Shown: positions 51,745 to 60,429, counted from the stretch's first letter. The stretch: DNA of 64,000 nt from Oscillospiraceae bacterium (GCA_022800755.1 JAAWQX010000004.1:62001-126000), one strand, 5' to 3'. Translations and numbers: made by a program. The notes: generated by a model not told the origin, from the letters alone.

Positions 51745-52016
51745 AATACCTGCTGGGGTATCTGCTGGGCGTGAATCTGGCGCTGTTCGCGCTGATGGGC
51801 GTTGATAAGTACAAGGCCGTGCATGGAAAGTGGCGGGTGCGGGAGTCGACCCTGTTCGTGCTGGCCATCATCGGCGGCAGCGTGGGCGGTATTTTGGGGA
51901 TGAGGGTGTTCCGTCACAAGACCCTGCACCCGGCTTTTCGCTGGGGGTTTCCCGGAATCCTGGCAGTTCAAATCCTGTTTACAGCCGGGCTGCTGATTTG
52001 GCCATATTGTTCATAA
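51741..52016 (+). CDS. DUF1294 family membrane protein
   Basis: 91 residues with three hydrophobic segments: about 3-20, 39-55 (LFVLAIIGGSVGGILGM) and 70-88. The DUF1294 landmark residues are visible: MGVDKYKA after the first helix and FRHKTLHPAF between the second and third. The function is unknown. ATGA overlap with ygiQ shows translational coupling. GGCGG-type weak ribosome site. Confidence 0.88.
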   Translation: MKYLLGYLLGVNLALFALMGVDKYKAVHGKWRVRESTLFVLAIIGGSVGGILGMRVFRHKTLHPAFRWGFPGILAVQILFTAGLLIWPYCS

Positions 52017-52024
52017 ACCCGTTA

Positions 52025-52049
52025 TATTTTCGTCAATCTGTCGAAAATA
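52025..52049. other. Inverted repeat upstream of the MFS gene
   Basis: TATTTTCG (52025-52032) and CGAAAATA (52042-52049), 9 bases apart. It lies between the DUF1294 stop and the MFS promoter; it may be a weak terminator of the ygiQ unit or an operator. Confidence 0.5.
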
Positions 52050-52081
52050 GCCAATCGGTACGGGGAAAATCGATTTATATA

Positions 52082-52111
52082 TTGACTTTTTTGTGAACAA
52101 TAGAGTATAAT
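52082..52111 (+). promoter_or_regulatory. Promoter of the MFS exporter
   Basis: TTGACT (52082-52087), 18-base spacer, TATAAT (52106-52111). Confidence 0.8.
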
Positions 52112-52158
52112 TCTCACAAGTGTTGAGGAAGAACACTAATTTCAAGGAGGTATTTTCT

Positions 52159-53595
52159 GTGGAAACTACAAACAATAATGGCTACATGAAAGGCTTTGTG
52201 CCTTATGCCATTGCTGCCGCGGTACTGAGCCTTTGTGGCGGCTTTACCGCTGCTGTTCCTACGAGTATCGTTAACGAGTGGAACATGGCGGAGTCCGTTA
52301 CGTTCATTACTCTGGCGTACTCTCTGGGTGCTGCCGCGCTGGCCCCCATCATGGGCAAGTTGAGCGACGTTCTCGGCCGCCGCACCACCCTGCTGGTAGC
52401 TATGGGCCTTTACACCCTGGGCCAGCTGCTCATCGCGATCTGCCCTGCGGGCAGCCTTCCCCTGGTTCTGATCTTCCGCTTTATGGTCGGTATCGGCGCT
52501 GCCGGCATCGCCCCTGTCGTCATGGGTTATATCATGACCGACTTCCCCCCCGAGAAGATGGGTCAGGGCTTTACGATTTACATGTTCATCGCCTGCGGCA
52601 TGGTCGTGTTCGGACCTACCCTGGGCGGCATTGTCACTGCTAAGATCGGCTGGCGTGCCGTTATGTGGATCTGCGTGGTTCTGTGCGCCATCTCTGTGGT
52701 GCTGGTCCTCGCGATGGTCAAAAAAGATAATGGCCCCAAGAAGAGCATGGCTGGCTTCGACTTCGTCGGCGCTGTATTCGTTCTGATCTTCTTCGCCATG
52801 GTTCTGTGCGTTCCCACGTTCGGCCAGAACAATGGCTGGACCGATAAGGTCACTTTGATCTGCATTGCTGTCGCTGTCGTCTCCCTGATCATTCTGATCA
52901 TGGTGGAGAAGGGCAAGGAAAGCCCCATCGTGAGCGGTAAGTTCATGGCCCGCAAGGAGTTCATCCTGCCGGTTATCGTTCTGTTCCTGTCTCAGGGCCT
53001 GCTGCAGTCCTGCATGACCAACATCATTGTTTACGCTCGTTACGGCTTCGGCGATACCACCCTGTCTGGCATCGCTACCTCCGTTATGTACATCGGCATG
53101 GCCATCGGCACCATCGTGCTGGGACCCCAGGCTGATAAGAAAGAGCCTCGTGTGGTCGCCGCGCTTGCTCTGGTCTTTGTCGTGATCGGCGCTGCCCTGC
53201 AGCTCCTGCTCGGCACTACCTTGAGCCTGCCTCTGACCTGCGCCGCGCTGTTCTTCATCGGCTTGGGCCTGGGCGGCAACGGCACCATCTTCATGAAGGT
53301 CGTTCTGTCCGGCTGCTCCCCCGAACTGGCCGGTTCCGGCTCCGGTACATATAACGTGTTCCGTGATATGTCCGCTCCCTTCGGCGTTGCTCTGTTCGTT
53401 CCCATGATGACCGGCGGTCTGGCTGCCGGTATCGCGGAGAGAATGGGCGCTGGTATGGATCAGGCTGCCGCTACGCTGGACTACTGCGTCAGCGCCCTGC
53501 ATAAGGTCGCGATTGTGCAGATCGTCTGCGTGGTTATCGGTATCGTGGTCTGCTTGATGCTGCCGAAGATCTACGGCGACAAGAAGGAAGCCTAA
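52159..53595 (+). CDS. MFS transporter (DHA2-like, drug:H+ antiporter type)
   Basis: 478 residues, 13 or 14 predicted helices. The MFS signature after helix 2 is GKLSDVLGRRTTLL and the antiporter-like motif C area is GPTLGGIV. Start GTG 52159 has AAGGAGG seven to eight bases upstream. Codon choice differs from neighbouring genes: many T-ending codons (GCT, GTT, CGT, TCT) instead of the usual C or G. This is what highly expressed genes in GC-rich Firmicutes often show. With the near-consensus promoter it suggests an abundant transporter. The substrate is unknown. It ends at a strong terminator. Confidence 0.88.
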   Translation: METTNNNGYMKGFVPYAIAAAVLSLCGGFTAAVPTSIVNEWNMAESVTFITLAYSLGAAALAPIMGKLSDVLGRRTTLLVAMGLYTLGQLLIAICPAGSLPLVLIFRFMVGIGAAGIAPVVMGYIMTDFPPEKMGQGFTIYMFIACGMVVFGPTLGGIVTAKIGWRAVMWICVVLCAISVVLVLAMVKKDNGPKKSMAGFDFVGAVFVLIFFAMVLCVPTFGQNNGWTDKVTLICIAVAVVSLIILIMVEKGKESPIVSGKFMARKEFILPVIVLFLSQGLLQSCMTNIIVYARYGFGDTTLSGIATSVMYIGMAIGTIVLGPQADKKEPRVVAALALVFVVIGAALQLLLGTTLSLPLTCAALFFIGLGLGGNGTIFMKVVLSGCSPELAGSGSGTYNVFRDMSAPFGVALFVPMMTGGLAAGIAERMGAGMDQAAATLDYCVSALHKVAIVQIVCVVIGIVVCLMLPKIYGDKKEA

Positions 53596-53617
53596 GTGTT
53601 TCTAAACCTCAACAAAG

Positions 53618-53652
53618 AAAAACCGGGTGAGCCTTGGCTCACCCGGTTTTTT
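53618..53652. terminator. Bidirectional terminator, MFS / ParB-like gene
   Basis: 16-bp arms (53618-53633 and 53636-53651) with loop TT and A/T runs on both sides, between convergent stops. Confidence 0.92.
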
Positions 53653-53653
53653 G

Positions 53654-54469
53654 TTATCCGGCTTGCTCTTTTCGATTTTTGGGAATACTGATCGTGAGGA
53701 TCAGTTCTTCGTCTGTTTCCCGGGTCTGCATGTCCGCCTGGATGCCGCCTTGCTTCATCACGTCCAGGTTGTGCTCGATGGAGTTTAGGAACAGCCGCAC
53801 GTCCTTAAGCAGAAAGGTGCGGCGGCCGCTTTTGGGATTGGCCGGCTGTTTCGCCAGGAACGCGTCGATGTACCGTTCTGTTTCAGCGACGGTGAGGTGA
53901 TCCTTTAAAATCAAGGCCAAGGTTTGGCGTTGGGAGGTCTCGTCGGGCAGGCGCAGCAGCGCCCGGGCGTGGCGCTCGGAGCAGTGGGCGTCCCGGAGGG
54001 CGTCCAGCAGGTCGGCGGGGAGTTTCAGGATGCGCAGCTTGTTGGCGATGGCAGGTTGAGATTTTCCCAGGCGCTGGGCTACGGTCTCTTGGTTTAGGCC
54101 GAAAAGCTGCATCAGTTTTTGGATGCCGCGGGCTTCCTCCAGAAAGTCCAGGTCTTCCCGCTGGATGTTCTCTACCAACGCCAGCAGCGACGCAGTTTCC
54201 AGGTCGGCGTTGAGCAGGATGCAGGGCACTTCGTATAATCCTGCCATTTTCGCCGCCCGCAGCCGGCGCTCGCCTGCTACCAGTTCGTAGGCTGTCCCCT
54301 TTCGCCGCAGGGTGAGCGGGTTTAAGATCCCGCAGGCGGCGATGGAGTCGGCTAATTCCCGCAGCGCCGCGTCGTCAAAGTATTTCCGGGGCTGTATGGT
54401 GCTTTTTTCGATCTCGTCGATGGGTATGTATTCCACGGTTCCGGTGAATCTGCGGATTTTTCGTTTCAT
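53654..54469 (-). CDS. ParB/Noc-family DNA-binding protein
   Basis: 271 residues. The ParB N-terminal CTPase fold has IQPRKYFDD and the GERRLRAAKMAGL box; ENIQREDL and a central HTH (ETVAQRLGKSQPAIANKLRIL) follow. The short C-terminal part is probably the dimerization region. No parA gene is adjacent, so it is either the chromosomal Noc-type paralogue or a solo Spo0J-like protein; these cannot be told apart here. ATG 54469 with GAGGGATC upstream. Its leader of about 140 bases holds a palindrome, a hairpin with T-run and an AGCGAAGC-loop element. No parS consensus (TGTTTCACGTGAAACA) was seen in the window. Confidence 0.9.
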   Translation of the reverse strand: MKRKIRRFTGTVEYIPIDEIEKSTIQPRKYFDDAALRELADSIAACGILNPLTLRRKGTAYELVAGERRLRAAKMAGLYEVPCILLNADLETASLLALVENIQREDLDFLEEARGIQKLMQLFGLNQETVAQRLGKSQPAIANKLRILKLPADLLDALRDAHCSERHARALLRLPDETSQRQTLALILKDHLTVAETERYIDAFLAKQPANPKSGRRTFLLKDVRLFLNSIEHNLDVMKQGGIQADMQTRETDEELILTISIPKNRKEQAG

Positions 54470-54481
54470 TTTTGATCCCTC

Positions 54482-54489
54482 GCTTCGCT
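54482..54489 (-). other. AGCGAAGC element before the ParB-like start
   Basis: The octamer AGCGAAGC, with CTC in front and GAGGG behind it, repeats the tip of the two leader cassettes at 8.3 and 49.7 kb (12 bases identical with copy B). No leader ORF is present here; GAGGG serves as ribosome site. Confidence 0.35.
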
Positions 54490-54517
54490 GAGCTTTCAAT
54501 CGTAGATATTAAAAAGT

Positions 54518-54545
54518 GGCGGACCGGCGTTTACACCGATCCGCC
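54518..54545 (-). terminator. Possible attenuator in the ParB-like gene leader
   Basis: Outer arms GGCGGA/TCCGCC (54518-54523 and 54540-54545) with inner pairing. Read on the minus strand it is followed by ACTTTTTAAT. As no gene lies upstream on that strand, it would act on the ParB-like message itself. Confidence 0.5.
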
Positions 54546-54579
54546 CAGAAACAGGGTTGTGGGATAAAGATATGAGCCG

Positions 54580-54599
54580 GGTTCCCGCGACCGGGAACC
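54580..54599. promoter_or_regulatory. Perfect palindrome just downstream of the ParB-like promoter
   Basis: Arms GGTTCCCG (54580-54587) and CGGGAACC (54592-54599) around CGAC. It lies about 10-30 bases after the expected start of transcription and could be an autoregulatory operator or an RNA hairpin. Confidence 0.55.
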
Positions 54600-54615
54600 A
54601 ATTGGATAAGCTGTG

Positions 54616-54643
54616 AGTATAAGATACACCCCGGCCGGCGCAA
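54616..54643 (-). promoter_or_regulatory. Promoter of the ParB-like gene
   Basis: Minus strand TTGCGC (54643-54638), 16-base spacer, TATACT (54621-54616). Confidence 0.65.
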
Positions 54644-54749
54644 AGTCCGTCGAACGCCGTCGGCTGTAAAAAATTTTTTTCACTGCATATTTTTTGCCCG
54701 GCAGGGCAAACTATTCCCCGAAACCATCAAAAGAGGGGATTGAAAAATC

Positions 54750-54962
54750 ATGATGATTATGGACCGTATCGCCCTGGCGCTGGCTATCATCGGCGGACTG
54801 AACTGGGGCTGCGTCGGTTTGTTCCGGTTCGATGTGGTCGCCTACCTCTTCGGCGGGCAGACCGCCACGGTCAGCCGTGTGATCTATACGCTGGTTGGCT
54901 TGGCCGCGATTTGGTGCGTGTCGCTGCTGTTCCGCAGTGAGCCGGACACCATCGAGGATTGA
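54750..54962 (+). CDS. DUF378 family small membrane protein
   Basis: 70 residues with two hydrophobic helices: about 5-25, containing IIGGLNWGCVGLF (the DUF378 hallmark), and 43-60. The function is unknown. AGAGGGG lies upstream of the ATG. It is short and alone, ending in a strong terminator. The 250 bases before it hold only the divergent ParB-like leader and an A/T-rich stretch; I see no clear promoter for this gene. Confidence 0.88.
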   Translation: MMIMDRIALALAIIGGLNWGCVGLFRFDVVAYLFGGQTATVSRVIYTLVGLAAIWCVSLLFRSEPDTIED

Positions 54963-54973
54963 CGGTAAGATAG

Positions 54974-55009
54974 AAAACAGGACAGGGCATTGGCTCTGTC
55001 CTGTTTTTT
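54974..55009 (+). terminator. Terminator of the DUF378 gene
   Basis: 12-bp perfect arms (54974-54985 and 54996-55007) followed by TT. Confidence 0.9.
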
Positions 55010-55041
55010 CGTTATTTTTTGGGGAAATTCGATAATTATGC

Positions 55042-55070
55042 TTGCGCGGGATGGCAAGTTATGTTATATT
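55042..55070 (+). promoter_or_regulatory. Promoter of the secreted beta-helix protein gene
   Basis: TTGCGC (55042-55047), 17-base spacer, TATATT (55065-55070). Confidence 0.75.
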
Positions 55071-55117
55071 TTGTATATCCATTATAAGACGATGGAAAAA
55101 GTTTGGAGGTAATTACC

Positions 55118-56512
55118 ATGTCAACAGCACACCGCAATCATACCCGGGTGATCGGGCTTCTTGCGATCCTGGCGCTGCTCGTGGCAGTATTGGCCATGAC
55201 CGTATCCGCGGCGGAGGCAGACAAAGAGGTCCGCGTGGAGATGACCATCGGCCAGACGGCGTATACCGTGAACGGAACCGAAAAGACGATGGACAGTGCT
55301 CCCTATGTCAACAGCGATGACCGCACGATGGTGCCACTGCGTTTCCTGGGCGAGGCCATCGGCGCTGAGGTATCCTGGGACGCGGCAGCGGACACCGCCG
55401 TGATCGTTTATGAAAATCAGACCATCAAGTTCAAATTGTTTGAAAATACCATGCAGGTAGATGACCAGATCATCACCATCGATACCCAGTCCACCATCCA
55501 GAATGGGCGGACCATGGTTCCCCTGCGGGCCGCGGCGGAAGCCATCGGGTCTACGGTATTTTACAACAAAGGCGTGGTGACGTTCGTGCACGCGGAGACT
55601 GTGACCGTTTCCAATTTCCAGCAGCTTCAGCAGGCGGTAGCCGCCGGCGTGGAGAATATTAAAGTGGAGAACTTCGACGCTTCCGGCGAGACCACTACTA
55701 AGGTTGTCATTGAGCGGCCCCTGGTGCTGGACGGCAACGGCGCGAAGATCGATTTCGGCTTTGAAGTGCTGTCCAACGGCGTGACCATCAAGAATTTTGA
55801 GATCACCACGTCCGAGTTCGACAAGGCGGTCAGCGCCCCCGGCAACAATGGCGGCCCCGGCGACTGCATCGTGGTGGAGATCCACAACGACAATACCGGC
55901 AAGCCCGTGGTTGTTACCGGGCTGACCATTCGCCACGATATTTTCGGTAATAAGAACTCCGCCATTTATCTGGCTGACGGCAGCTATGTGGAGATCAAAA
56001 ACAACAATATCACCGTGGAAAATAAGGAAAAGAATTCCTACGAGCGCGGCGGCATCTTCGTGGGCGCGGGCGTTTCCGGCGAGATCTCCGGCAACACCAT
56101 CGACGCGGCCCTGACCGGCTTCCCCATGTCCCCCATCGGCCTGGCGACTACCCTGGACAAGCTCACCGAGGACGTGAAGGTGGCTCCGGTGGTCATTAAG
56201 GACAACAAGGTCAGCAGCATTTACGTGACCAAAATGTACGCCAGCGGCACCCTGTTCGGCGAGGACGGCAGCATCCTCAAGGACGACAAGGATTTCGGCG
56301 TGCGTGAGGCGCTGAGCAAGTTCCTGGTGGACCTGGAGAAGAACAACACCTTCACCCTGAAGGACGGCTACCCCGTGGAGAACGAGGCCGGTTATGTTCA
56401 GTGCCGGCTGGATAAGATCATGGCGGGCGCGCCCTACTATGAGAAGAATGTGTTCTTTAATGTGACCGACGGCAAGCTGGCGGCGGTTCCGGCTCCCGCG
56501 GAAGAAAAGTAA
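55118..56512 (+). CDS. Secreted protein: copper-amine-oxidase-N domain plus right-handed beta-helix
   Basis: 464 residues with a signal peptide (basic start, hydrophobic core about 14-32, Ala-x-Ala-like end near SAAEA). Residues about 40-160 form a stalk of the copper-amine-oxidase N-terminal type with two repeats, each with the landmark MVPLR (DDRTMVPLRFLGEAIG and NGRTMVPLRAAAEAIG). Residues about 165-400 show repeating V/I-rich strands (VTIKNFEI, VVVTGLTIRHD, SYVEIKNNNITVE, GEISGNTI), typical of a parallel beta-helix. Such proteins bind or cut surface polysaccharides, but no catalytic site is evident. GGAGG precedes the ATG. It is monocistronic. Confidence 0.85.
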   Translation: MSTAHRNHTRVIGLLAILALLVAVLAMTVSAAEADKEVRVEMTIGQTAYTVNGTEKTMDSAPYVNSDDRTMVPLRFLGEAIGAEVSWDAAADTAVIVYENQTIKFKLFENTMQVDDQIITIDTQSTIQNGRTMVPLRAAAEAIGSTVFYNKGVVTFVHAETVTVSNFQQLQQAVAAGVENIKVENFDASGETTTKVVIERPLVLDGNGAKIDFGFEVLSNGVTIKNFEITTSEFDKAVSAPGNNGGPGDCIVVEIHNDNTGKPVVVTGLTIRHDIFGNKNSAIYLADGSYVEIKNNNITVENKEKNSYERGGIFVGAGVSGEISGNTIDAALTGFPMSPIGLATTLDKLTEDVKVAPVVIKDNKVSSIYVTKMYASGTLFGEDGSILKDDKDFGVREALSKFLVDLEKNNTFTLKDGYPVENEAGYVQCRLDKIMAGAPYYEKNVFFNVTDGKLAAVPAPAEEK

Positions 56513-56521
56513 ACCCATCAT

Positions 56522-56558
56522 AAAACACCCCATGAGCATTGCTCATGGGGTGTTTTTT
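56522..56558. terminator. Bidirectional terminator, secreted protein / SbcC-like gene
   Basis: 16-bp arms (56522-56537 and 56541-56556) with loop ATT and A/T runs on both sides, between convergent stops. Confidence 0.92.
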
Positions 56559-58434
56559 ATACCTCGTTACAGGAAAATACGATGACCTGACGGGTCTTTG
56601 CCACCGAGGCCAGGTAGTCCATGACCTTTGCCCGGCGGTCTGCGTCGATATTTGCCAGGGTGTCGTCGAGAATGATGGGGCAGTCCTCCGGGGGGAGCAC
56701 CAGTTCGCAGATGGCGAGACGCACTGCCAGGTACAGCAGGTCTGACGCGCCGCTGCTCATGTAGCCGGTGCGCCGGGTCACGGCATCCCCGGACAGCCGG
56801 GCCTGGGCGGAGAAGTTCCGGTCCAGGACGATGGAATCGTACCGGCCGCCGGTGAAGTACTGCATGATCTCCGAGGCTTTGGCGCTCAGGCGGGGGGAGA
56901 ATACCTGCTGAATTTCCGCGTCCGCCTCCTGTAAGGTGCGCTGGGCCAGGAGAATGGCGCTGTATTGGGCGTCCAGTTCCCGCTTGCGGGTTTGGAGCGC
57001 GTCCATGCGGGCTTGTCCGTCGGCTACGCCGGGGTCGCTTTCCAGGCGGCCGTCTAATTTGGCCAGCCGCGCCCGGTAGTCGCTGACGGTGTCCTGGGCC
57101 TGCTTCAGCCGGCGTCCGGCGCTGGCCGCGGCGGTGGTGCCGGTCTCGAAGTCCAGGCTGCCCAGGATCTGACCCTCCCGGCCGCTGCGCTTGGCGTATT
57201 CCGTGTCCAGGTCGGACTTGGCCGCGTTCCGGCGGGCCACGGCGGCTTCCCAAGCTTGATAGTCCCGCTCGTAGGCCTGGGCCAGGGCTTGTATCTCCCC
57301 AGCGGATGAGACGTTGTAGTATTCCAGTAATTTTTTCAGCTTTTGGGACGACTGGGCGGCGTTTTTCTGGGAAAGCGCCCATAGGGCGATGGCCAGGACG
57401 CCGCAAATCACGCAGCCCAGCAGGGCGGTCCGCTGCCACACGACCCCCAGCACCAGACTGACGGCTGCCAGCAGGACGAGGAGGATCAGGATGGGCAGGG
57501 AACGGGTCTTTCCTGTCTCTTTTTCCATTTGCCGGGCGCTTTTTACGTCCGTGTCCGCACGGCGGATGGCCTGCTCCAGCGGGATGCCGGAAAAGGGGCT
57601 GTGGTCGATGCGGGTCATGGCCGCTTCCTCGGCCTTTACGGCGGTGTCGTACCGCTGCTGGAGAAACTCCAACTGGGATTTTTGCCGGTTCATTTCCTGT
57701 AAAGCCTGCTGGCGCTGCTGGCGGCGCAGGTCGTCGCTTTCCGCTTGCAGGCGCGCGGCGTTCTCTTCCGCCTGACGCAGGCGCAGGGCGGCCTGTTCCC
57801 GTTCCCGCAGCAGCACTGCTCCTGCGGTCTGCTGGGCGCGCAGCTGCTCCATTTGGGATTCTACGTCTTCCAAGGCCCGGCGGCGCTTGCGCAGCCAGGT
57901 CCGCAGGGTCTCGTCCGCGCCGGAATAAGACGTGTCCTCGTCCCCGGCGAACACCAGGGCGGAGATGCGCTTTTCCAATTCCGGCGAGCCGGTGACGGGG
58001 ATGTCCCCCTGGCGGATATAGGCGCTGCGCTCGAATATCTCCCGGGGGACCCCGGTGAGAAGCTGGCCCGCGTCGGCGGCGATCAGGTCGGGTACGGGCT
58101 GGCCTGTGCCGGTGTAATGGGCCTCAAACTGGCGCATGGGCGCGTTTTTCCCGGTGGTCTTCCGGGTGATGGTCACGGATTTGCCCCGGTGTTCCAACTC
58201 CATGGCGCCTTCCATGGGCGCGCCGGACCAGGGGGCGTATTTGACCTTTACCGGCAGGACGCCGCCTTTTTCCCGGGCGGAGGAATCCACGCCGTAGAGC
58301 ATGGCACCGATGAAGGCGCACCAGGTGCTCTTGCCGGATTCGTTCCCGGATTCGATCACGTTCAGTCCCGGCTGCAATTCCAGGCTGTCGCCGTGGAATT
58401 TGCCAAAGGACGCGGTGAGTTTCCGTATGATCAC
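56557..58434 (-). CDS. SbcC/RecN-like (YhaN-type) AAA ATPase
   Basis: 625 residues. The N-terminal half-ATPase has Walker A GNESGKST near residue 33. A long Gln/Arg/Ala-rich coiled coil is interrupted by two hydrophobic helices (about 305-345, LPILILLVLLAAVSLVLGVVW), as in Bacillus YhaN. The C-terminal half-ATPase has the signature YMSSGASDLLYLAVRLA and Walker B PIILDDTLAN. It probably forms a nuclease complex with the metallophosphoesterase encoded upstream. Start GTG 58434 overlaps that gene's stop (GTGA) with GAGGAGG upstream. The membrane segments suggest an envelope-near complex. Confidence 0.9.
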   Translation of the reverse strand: MIIRKLTASFGKFHGDSLELQPGLNVIESGNESGKSTWCAFIGAMLYGVDSSAREKGGVLPVKVKYAPWSGAPMEGAMELEHRGKSVTITRKTTGKNAPMRQFEAHYTGTGQPVPDLIAADAGQLLTGVPREIFERSAYIRQGDIPVTGSPELEKRISALVFAGDEDTSYSGADETLRTWLRKRRRALEDVESQMEQLRAQQTAGAVLLREREQAALRLRQAEENAARLQAESDDLRRQQRQQALQEMNRQKSQLEFLQQRYDTAVKAEEAAMTRIDHSPFSGIPLEQAIRRADTDVKSARQMEKETGKTRSLPILILLVLLAAVSLVLGVVWQRTALLGCVICGVLAIALWALSQKNAAQSSQKLKKLLEYYNVSSAGEIQALAQAYERDYQAWEAAVARRNAAKSDLDTEYAKRSGREGQILGSLDFETGTTAAASAGRRLKQAQDTVSDYRARLAKLDGRLESDPGVADGQARMDALQTRKRELDAQYSAILLAQRTLQEADAEIQQVFSPRLSAKASEIMQYFTGGRYDSIVLDRNFSAQARLSGDAVTRRTGYMSSGASDLLYLAVRLAICELVLPPEDCPIILDDTLANIDADRRAKVMDYLASVAKTRQVIVFSCNEV

Positions 58435-59534
58435 AGGGCGATCACCTCCTCTGCGCCGTCCAGGGCGGCCACGCCCCAGCGGGCGGCTTCCTCGATGGCG
58501 GTGCGGTCTTCCGGGGACGCTTGCTCCAGCTTGGCCCGGAGCCGGCGGAGAAACGCTCCCCGCAGGGTGGCTTCCTCCGTTCTGGCCCACAGGTCCTGCC
58601 ATACCCGGGCGCGGCTTTGCATCTCCAGGCTGTAAAACCGGCCTTGCAGTACCCGTTGCATGGTGGGCAGGTCGATGGGCTGTTTGGTCTCGCCGGTGAG
58701 GATGATGCGGTACAGGTCCCGGGACGTGTCACCCCGAACGGCTTGAAAAACCGCGGTGAGAGGGTCCTCATCCGTGACGTCTACTTCCAGGATCTGATAC
58801 TCCCTGGTGTGGATGGGCGCGAAATGCGCGGTGACCTGTCCGGGGGCGATATTGGCGATGACAACGCCCTTTTTCCCGGTCTCGTCAAAGCCCCGGCCCA
58901 TGGGAACCCCGGGCCAGAGGTAATAAGAGTCCCCGGCTTTTTGCAATCCGCCGCAGCTGTGGCTGTGGCCCATAGCTACGTAATCCATGCCGGTTTTGGC
59001 CAGAAGCTCCGGGGGCATGGGGTTGTACACCCCGTCCTTGGACGCGGTGCCGTGGACGCACAGGATGTCGACGGTGCCTGGCTGCTTGTCCGGGACGAAG
59101 CCGTCGATCAGGCAGGGGCAGACGCTGTCCGTGAACGCTGCGCCCCATACACGCAGGTGCAGTTCCGGCACCTCTACGCACTCAATGCGGTTGTGGCGGA
59201 ACATATGTACGTTTTCCGGCAGGAACATGCGGTCGTAGGCGCAGCCCGCCCGGTAAAAATCGTGGTTCCCCGGGGCGATGAACACCGGGACCTCCAGGGC
59301 GGTGAGGAACTGCTCCACGGCCTCGATGGTCTCGGGATAGGTCTTCGGGCTGTCGAACAGGTCGCCGGGGAGCATGACGGCCTGGACGTTCTGTTTTTTG
59401 GCCAGCTTTAAAATGGCATCCAGCAACTTGCGCTGCTCGCTTCGCCGCTGGGCCGCCTGGGCGTCCGGCAGGCCGTCAAAGACCGTGTCCAGATGCAGGT
59501 CGGCGGCGTGAAGAATACGGATCGGTTCCATCAT
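58431..59534 (-). CDS. SbcD/YhaO-type metallophosphoesterase (putative DNA nuclease)
   Basis: 367 residues. The calcineurin-type phosphoesterase motifs are all present: AADLHLDTVF, PGDLFDS, GNHDFY, a His in VHGTASKDG and GHSHSCGG. It resembles Mre11/SbcD proteins, and the next gene is an SbcC-like ATPase, so a DNA end-processing complex is likely. The start is ATG 59534 with GTGAGG upstream; the longer frame from 59792 runs through ymdB. It overlaps the ymdB stop by a few bases, so ymdB, this gene and the ATPase form one coupled operon. Confidence 0.92.
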   Translation of the reverse strand: MMEPIRILHAADLHLDTVFDGLPDAQAAQRRSEQRKLLDAILKLAKKQNVQAVMLPGDLFDSPKTYPETIEAVEQFLTALEVPVFIAPGNHDFYRAGCAYDRMFLPENVHMFRHNRIECVEVPELHLRVWGAAFTDSVCPCLIDGFVPDKQPGTVDILCVHGTASKDGVYNPMPPELLAKTGMDYVAMGHSHSCGGLQKAGDSYYLWPGVPMGRGFDETGKKGVVIANIAPGQVTAHFAPIHTREYQILEVDVTDEDPLTAVFQAVRGDTSRDLYRIILTGETKQPIDLPTMQRVLQGRFYSLEMQSRARVWQDLWARTEEATLRGAFLRRLRAKLEQASPEDRTAIEEAARWGVAALDGAEEVIAL

Positions 59535-60304
59535 TGCAGCCTCACACTTTCCGCGCTGACGCACCGGCCGGTATCTGCGTCGATGGTGAAAACAGCGCCT
59601 TCCAGCTTGGCCTTGCCGCTGGCAGGTTCGTAGCGCCGGGGTGGGTCGCCCAGGAATTTTCCGATGCTCTGCTCCGGCATGATGCCGATGACGGAATGGG
59701 CCGGGCCAGTCATGCCCAAGTCCGTGATGTAGCCGGTACCGCCGGGCAGTACACAGGCATCGGAGGTCTGCACGTGGGTGTGGGTGCCCCATACCGCGCT
59801 GGCCCGGCCGTCCAGATAATAGCCCATGGCGAGTTTCTCACTGGTGGCCTCGGCGTGGAAGTCCACCAGCACGATGTCCGCTTCCGGCGCGCGGAGGATC
59901 TCATCCGCTACCACGAAGGGGTTATCGGTGTTCGCATCCAGTCCGTAGCGGCCGATGAGATTGATGACCCAGACCTTGCCGAATCCGGTTTCGATCACGG
60001 TGTCTCCCCGCCCGGGGCATTGGGGGGCGAAGTTCGCCGGGCGGATCACCCGCACGGTTTCGTCCAGGTATGGTTGGAGCTCCCAGCGGGTCCAGGTGTG
60101 GTTGCCCAGAGTGACCACATCCGCCCCCGCCCGCAAAATGGAATCGCACTGCTTGGGCGTTACGCCTACGACATTGGCGTTTTCGCCGTTGACTACGCAA
60201 AAATCGATGCGGTTCTCCGTTTTAAAGGCCGCCAGCCGCTGGTGCAGGCATTCCAGCCCTACCGTGCCGCATATATCGCCAATGGCGAGAATTTTGACCG
60301 TCAT
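59531..60304 (-). CDS. ymdB: YmdB-type metallophosphoesterase (TIGR00282)
   Basis: 257 residues, the family length. Metal ligands are in ILAIGDICGTVG, VNGENAN, TLGNHTW, and the C-terminal GTHTHVQT; VDFHAEATSEK is typical of YmdB. In Bacillus the protein hydrolyses 2',3'-cyclic nucleotides and affects biofilm and motility choices. GGAGCC precedes the ATG. It is the first gene of the ymdB, YhaO-like, YhaN-like operon. In other Firmicutes ymdB more often follows rny, so this linkage to an SbcCD-like pair is a different arrangement. Confidence 0.93.
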   Translation of the reverse strand: MTVKILAIGDICGTVGLECLHQRLAAFKTENRIDFCVVNGENANVVGVTPKQCDSILRAGADVVTLGNHTWTRWELQPYLDETVRVIRPANFAPQCPGRGDTVIETGFGKVWVINLIGRYGLDANTDNPFVVADEILRAPEADIVLVDFHAEATSEKLAMGYYLDGRASAVWGTHTHVQTSDACVLPGGTGYITDLGMTGPAHSVIGIMPEQSIGKFLGDPPRRYEPASGKAKLEGAVFTIDADTGRCVSAESVRLQ

Positions 60305-60364
60305 ATCTTGGCTCCTAACACAACATACAAGATTTTCATGTTTTACTAAGAATTATAACACTTT

Positions 60365-60373
60365 ATTATACCA
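60365..60373 (-). promoter_or_regulatory. Extended -10 promoter of the ymdB operon
   Basis: Minus strand TGG followed by TATAAT (60373-60365), an extended -10; the -35 region is weak. Confidence 0.5.
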
Positions 60374-60429
60374 TATATTGTGCCGATTTGTACATAATAA
60401 TTACGACGAAATCAAAGGAGGAAACGACA

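Noticed and set aside
53654..54469. Calling the ParB-like gene noc outright
   Set aside because: The domain pattern fits Noc, Spo0J and other ParB relatives equally; no parA neighbour and no parS were found, and only one Noc-like box, so the specific name is not supported.
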